Source of the DNA: Bacillus sp. ISL-37
GTDB taxonomy: Bacteria > Bacillota > Bacilli > Bacillales > Cytobacillaceae
Assembly: GCF_018613315.1 (NCBI RefSeq)
Contig: NZ_JAGGQL010000016.1
Span: 62,001-126,000, forward strand
Reading direction: 5' to 3'
DNA length: 64,000 bases
In this document: positions 62,644-64,000 of the stretch, piece after piece
Numbering within the stretch: the stretch's first letter is position 1
Layout: every line of letters starts with the position of its first letter
Notes under the pieces: model-generated
Seen by the model: only the letters and a program-made list of their open reading frames with translations
Database searches by the model: none
What the model was told of the DNA's origin: nothing
Position numbers and translations under genes: made by a program

Positions 62644-62696
62644 AGAGTTTGTGGTAAAAACGGCCACTAGAATTTTCTGTTTAGGAGATGTTCACC

Positions 62697-63575
62697 ATGA
62701 AAAAAATGATAATTTCCCTCACGGTTGCAGCGGGAGTTATGGGATTAGCCGCTTGCAGCAACGATAATGCAGATTCTTCAGAAGTAATCGTTGAGTCGAA
62801 AGCAGGCAACATTACCAAGGAAGAGCTTTATCAATCAATGAAGGAAAAGTATGGAGAGCAAGCACTTCAAGAATTGCTTTACCAAAAAGTTCTTGCGGAA
62901 AATTATGAAGTGACAGATAAAGAGGTTGAGGAAAAAGTGGCCGAGCTTAAGGAAGAGCTTGGAGAGAACTTCGAGCTAGTTCTTCAGCAAAACCAGCTTA
63001 AAGACGAAGAAGAATTAAAAGAGGTCCTTAAAGACCAGCTTCTTATGGAAAAAGCTGCGCTTAAAGATGTAAAAGTCAGCGAAGAAGAAGTGAAGAAGCG
63101 TTACGAAGAGTACAAGCCTGAAATCAAGGCAAGCCACATCCTAGTAGAAGATGAAAAGACTGCACAGGAAGTGAAGAAAAAGCTTGATGAAGGTGCAAAG
63201 TTTGAAGATTTAGCGAAAGAGTATTCTCAAGACCCTGGTTCAGCTGCACAAGGCGGAGACCTTGGATTCTTCGGTCCTGGCAAAATGGTGCCTGAATTTG
63301 AAGAGGCGGCTTACGCTCTTGAAGTAAATAAAATCAGCGAACCTGTAAAATCACAGCACGGCTTCCATATCATCAAGGTGACTGAGAAGAAAGAAAAAGA
63401 ATCTTACGAAAAAATGAAGGACGAGCTTGAGTATGAGTTGAAACTTGCTCAGCTAGACTCTAACAAGATTCAAGAGGTTCTAAAGCGTGAGCTTGATGCG
63501 GCTAATGTAAAAATCAAGGACAAAGACCTTAAAGGCGCTGCTGAATTCCCAGAAGCAGAAGCACAACCACAATAA
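62697..63575 (+). CDS. prsA: foldase lipoprotein PrsA
   Basis: A 292-residue extracytoplasmic folding lipoprotein. The signal peptide ends in the lipobox GLAAC (lipidated Cys at about residue 20). An N-terminal helical chaperone domain is followed by a parvulin (PpiC) domain from about residue 140 (KASHILVEDEKTA, YSQDPGSAAQGGDLGFFGPG, SQHGFHIIKV). ATG 62697 (MKKMIISLTVAAG) follows TTAGGAG; the in-frame ATG 62688 touches that site. It assists exported proteases and PBPs. Repeat copy 4 begins 1 bp after the stop. Confidence 0.95.
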   Translation: MKKMIISLTVAAGVMGLAACSNDNADSSEVIVESKAGNITKEELYQSMKEKYGEQALQELLYQKVLAENYEVTDKEVEEKVAELKEELGENFELVLQQNQLKDEEELKEVLKDQLLMEKAALKDVKVSEEEVKKRYEEYKPEIKASHILVEDEKTAQEVKKKLDEGAKFEDLAKEYSQDPGSAAQGGDLGFFGPGKMVPEFEEAAYALEVNKISEPVKSQHGFHIIKVTEKKEKESYEKMKDELEYELKLAQLDSNKIQEVLKRELDAANVKIKDKDLKGAAEFPEAEAQPQ

Positions 63576-63576
63576 G

Positions 63577-63750
63577 AAAAGCGGAAGCGACTTGTCCAGA
63601 CCCGACAAGCGCTGCCCGCCTTTAAACGCCACGTCCTGTGGCTGGCGGGTCTAGCACATCGTGTGCCTCGGAGGCCCTGACAGTGAAGTCGTTCTTTGAC
63701 TTCATTGGCAGGACCGAAGCGTCTCGAGGGTCTAGGCGCTGGAACTAGAC
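63577..63750. repeat. modular intergenic repeat, copy 4
   Basis: About 174 bp, from GAAAAGCGGAAGCGACTTG to CTAGGCGCTGGAAC, with both hairpin modules. It directly follows the prsA stop codon. Confidence 0.9.
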
Positions 63751-63793
63751 AGTTATCAAAGTTGATATTATATAAATTCTGATATTATAGTAA

Positions 63794-63833
63794 AAAAACA
63801 CTGGCTCCATTTTCTGGAGACCAGTGTTTTTTT
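63794..63833. terminator. bidirectional terminator (prsA / yhaL)
   Basis: AAAACACTGG / CCAGTGTTTT with inner CTCCA/TGGAG, and T or A tracts on both sides. Confidence 0.87.
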
Positions 63834-64000
63834 ATGCTTCCGCCGAATGTTCACGTCGTTCTTTTTCCCGCTCAAGACGCTTCATATAAAGCTCGCCTTC
63901 ACGTTCTATGCTTTCCATTTCTTCTTTTCGTTCTTCTTTCCCTGTTTTCACTGCCATGAAGGCGCTGAATACGATCCCTGCTGCGACTGCTATTACCCAG
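63832..64000 (-). CDS. yhaL: sporulation protein YhaL (N-terminus outside window)
   Basis: The last 56 codons of a small protein on the minus strand. The end of a membrane helix (WVIAVAAGIVFSAFMAVKTG) is followed by a highly charged tail (GELYMKRLEREKERREHSAEA). Both the tail and the position beside prsA fit YhaL of B. subtilis. The stop is at 63832-63834, next to the shared terminator. The start lies beyond the window. Confidence 0.72.
   Translation of the reverse strand, partial: WVIAVAAGIVFSAFMAVKTGKEERKEEMESIEREGELYMKRLEREKERREHSAEA

Overview
The window is chromosomal DNA of a Gram-positive, spore-forming member of the Bacillaceae. The evidence is AddAB recombinase, ComK, the coproporphyrin-type hemEHY genes, EcsABC, ScoC/Hpr, TrpP with a TRAP-type leader, PrsA and tiny YjcZ-type sporulation peptides. 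Gene order broadly follows the Bacillus subtilis addAB-comK-hem-ecs-prsA region, with insertions and losses. Base composition, ribosome-binding sites (GGAGG-type, frequent TTG/GTG starts) and terminators are typical of Bacilli. I see no rRNA, tRNA, prophage, transposase gene or CRISPR array.

Layout. 1-6.5 kb: addA (cut by the window edge) and addB. 6.7-19.7 kb: a lineage-specific block with an MFS transporter, an acyl-CoA ligase, and a long leftward operon. The operon runs livK-livG-livF-livH-livM, a small protein, a FabH-like ketosynthase, an alpha/beta hydrolase and an SDR reductase; three small genes follow it. 19.7-23 kb: a 1078-residue MalT/SARP-like activator. 23-31 kb: sipV-yhjE, an LCP-family protein, an S9 peptidase, yhjD, comK, an IDEAL-domain gene and the M48 peptidase yhfN. 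31-38 kb: a sulfonate/nitrate-type ABC transporter, azlCD, enoyl-CoA hydratase and the acyl-CoA ligase lcfB. 38-47.5 kb: lplJ, yhfI, yhfH, yhgE with its TetR regulator yhgD, and the heme genes hemE-hemH-hemY. 47.5-53.6 kb: heme monooxygenase hmoB, liaF-liaS-liaR, the permease yhfA and the M20 hydrolase yhaA. 53.8-64 kb: ecsABC, hit, serC, trpP, yhaH, hpr/scoC, small membrane proteins, three YjcZ-like peptides, prsA and the end of yhaL.

How the parts fit. The 7.9-18.4 kb block reads as one uptake-and-activation module: a branched-chain-amino-acid-type importer, an acyl-CoA ligase and three acyl-modifying enzymes. Its two transcription units share one promoter design: two TGTAACT heptamers with 4 bp between them, then 9 bp, then a -10 hexamer. 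This is the spacing used by SARP activators, and a protein with a SARP-like C-terminus is encoded next door.

The second unexplained item is a roughly 380-nt tandem-repeat, apparently non-coding transcript between ecsA and hit, with its own terminator and a sigmaG-like promoter. The spaces between genes are unusually rich in repeats. There are four copies of a modular hairpin repeat near stop codons, one of which supplies the C-terminus of yhjD. There are three MITE-like elements inside operons, and four arrays of tandem palindromes whose sequence differs at each locus.
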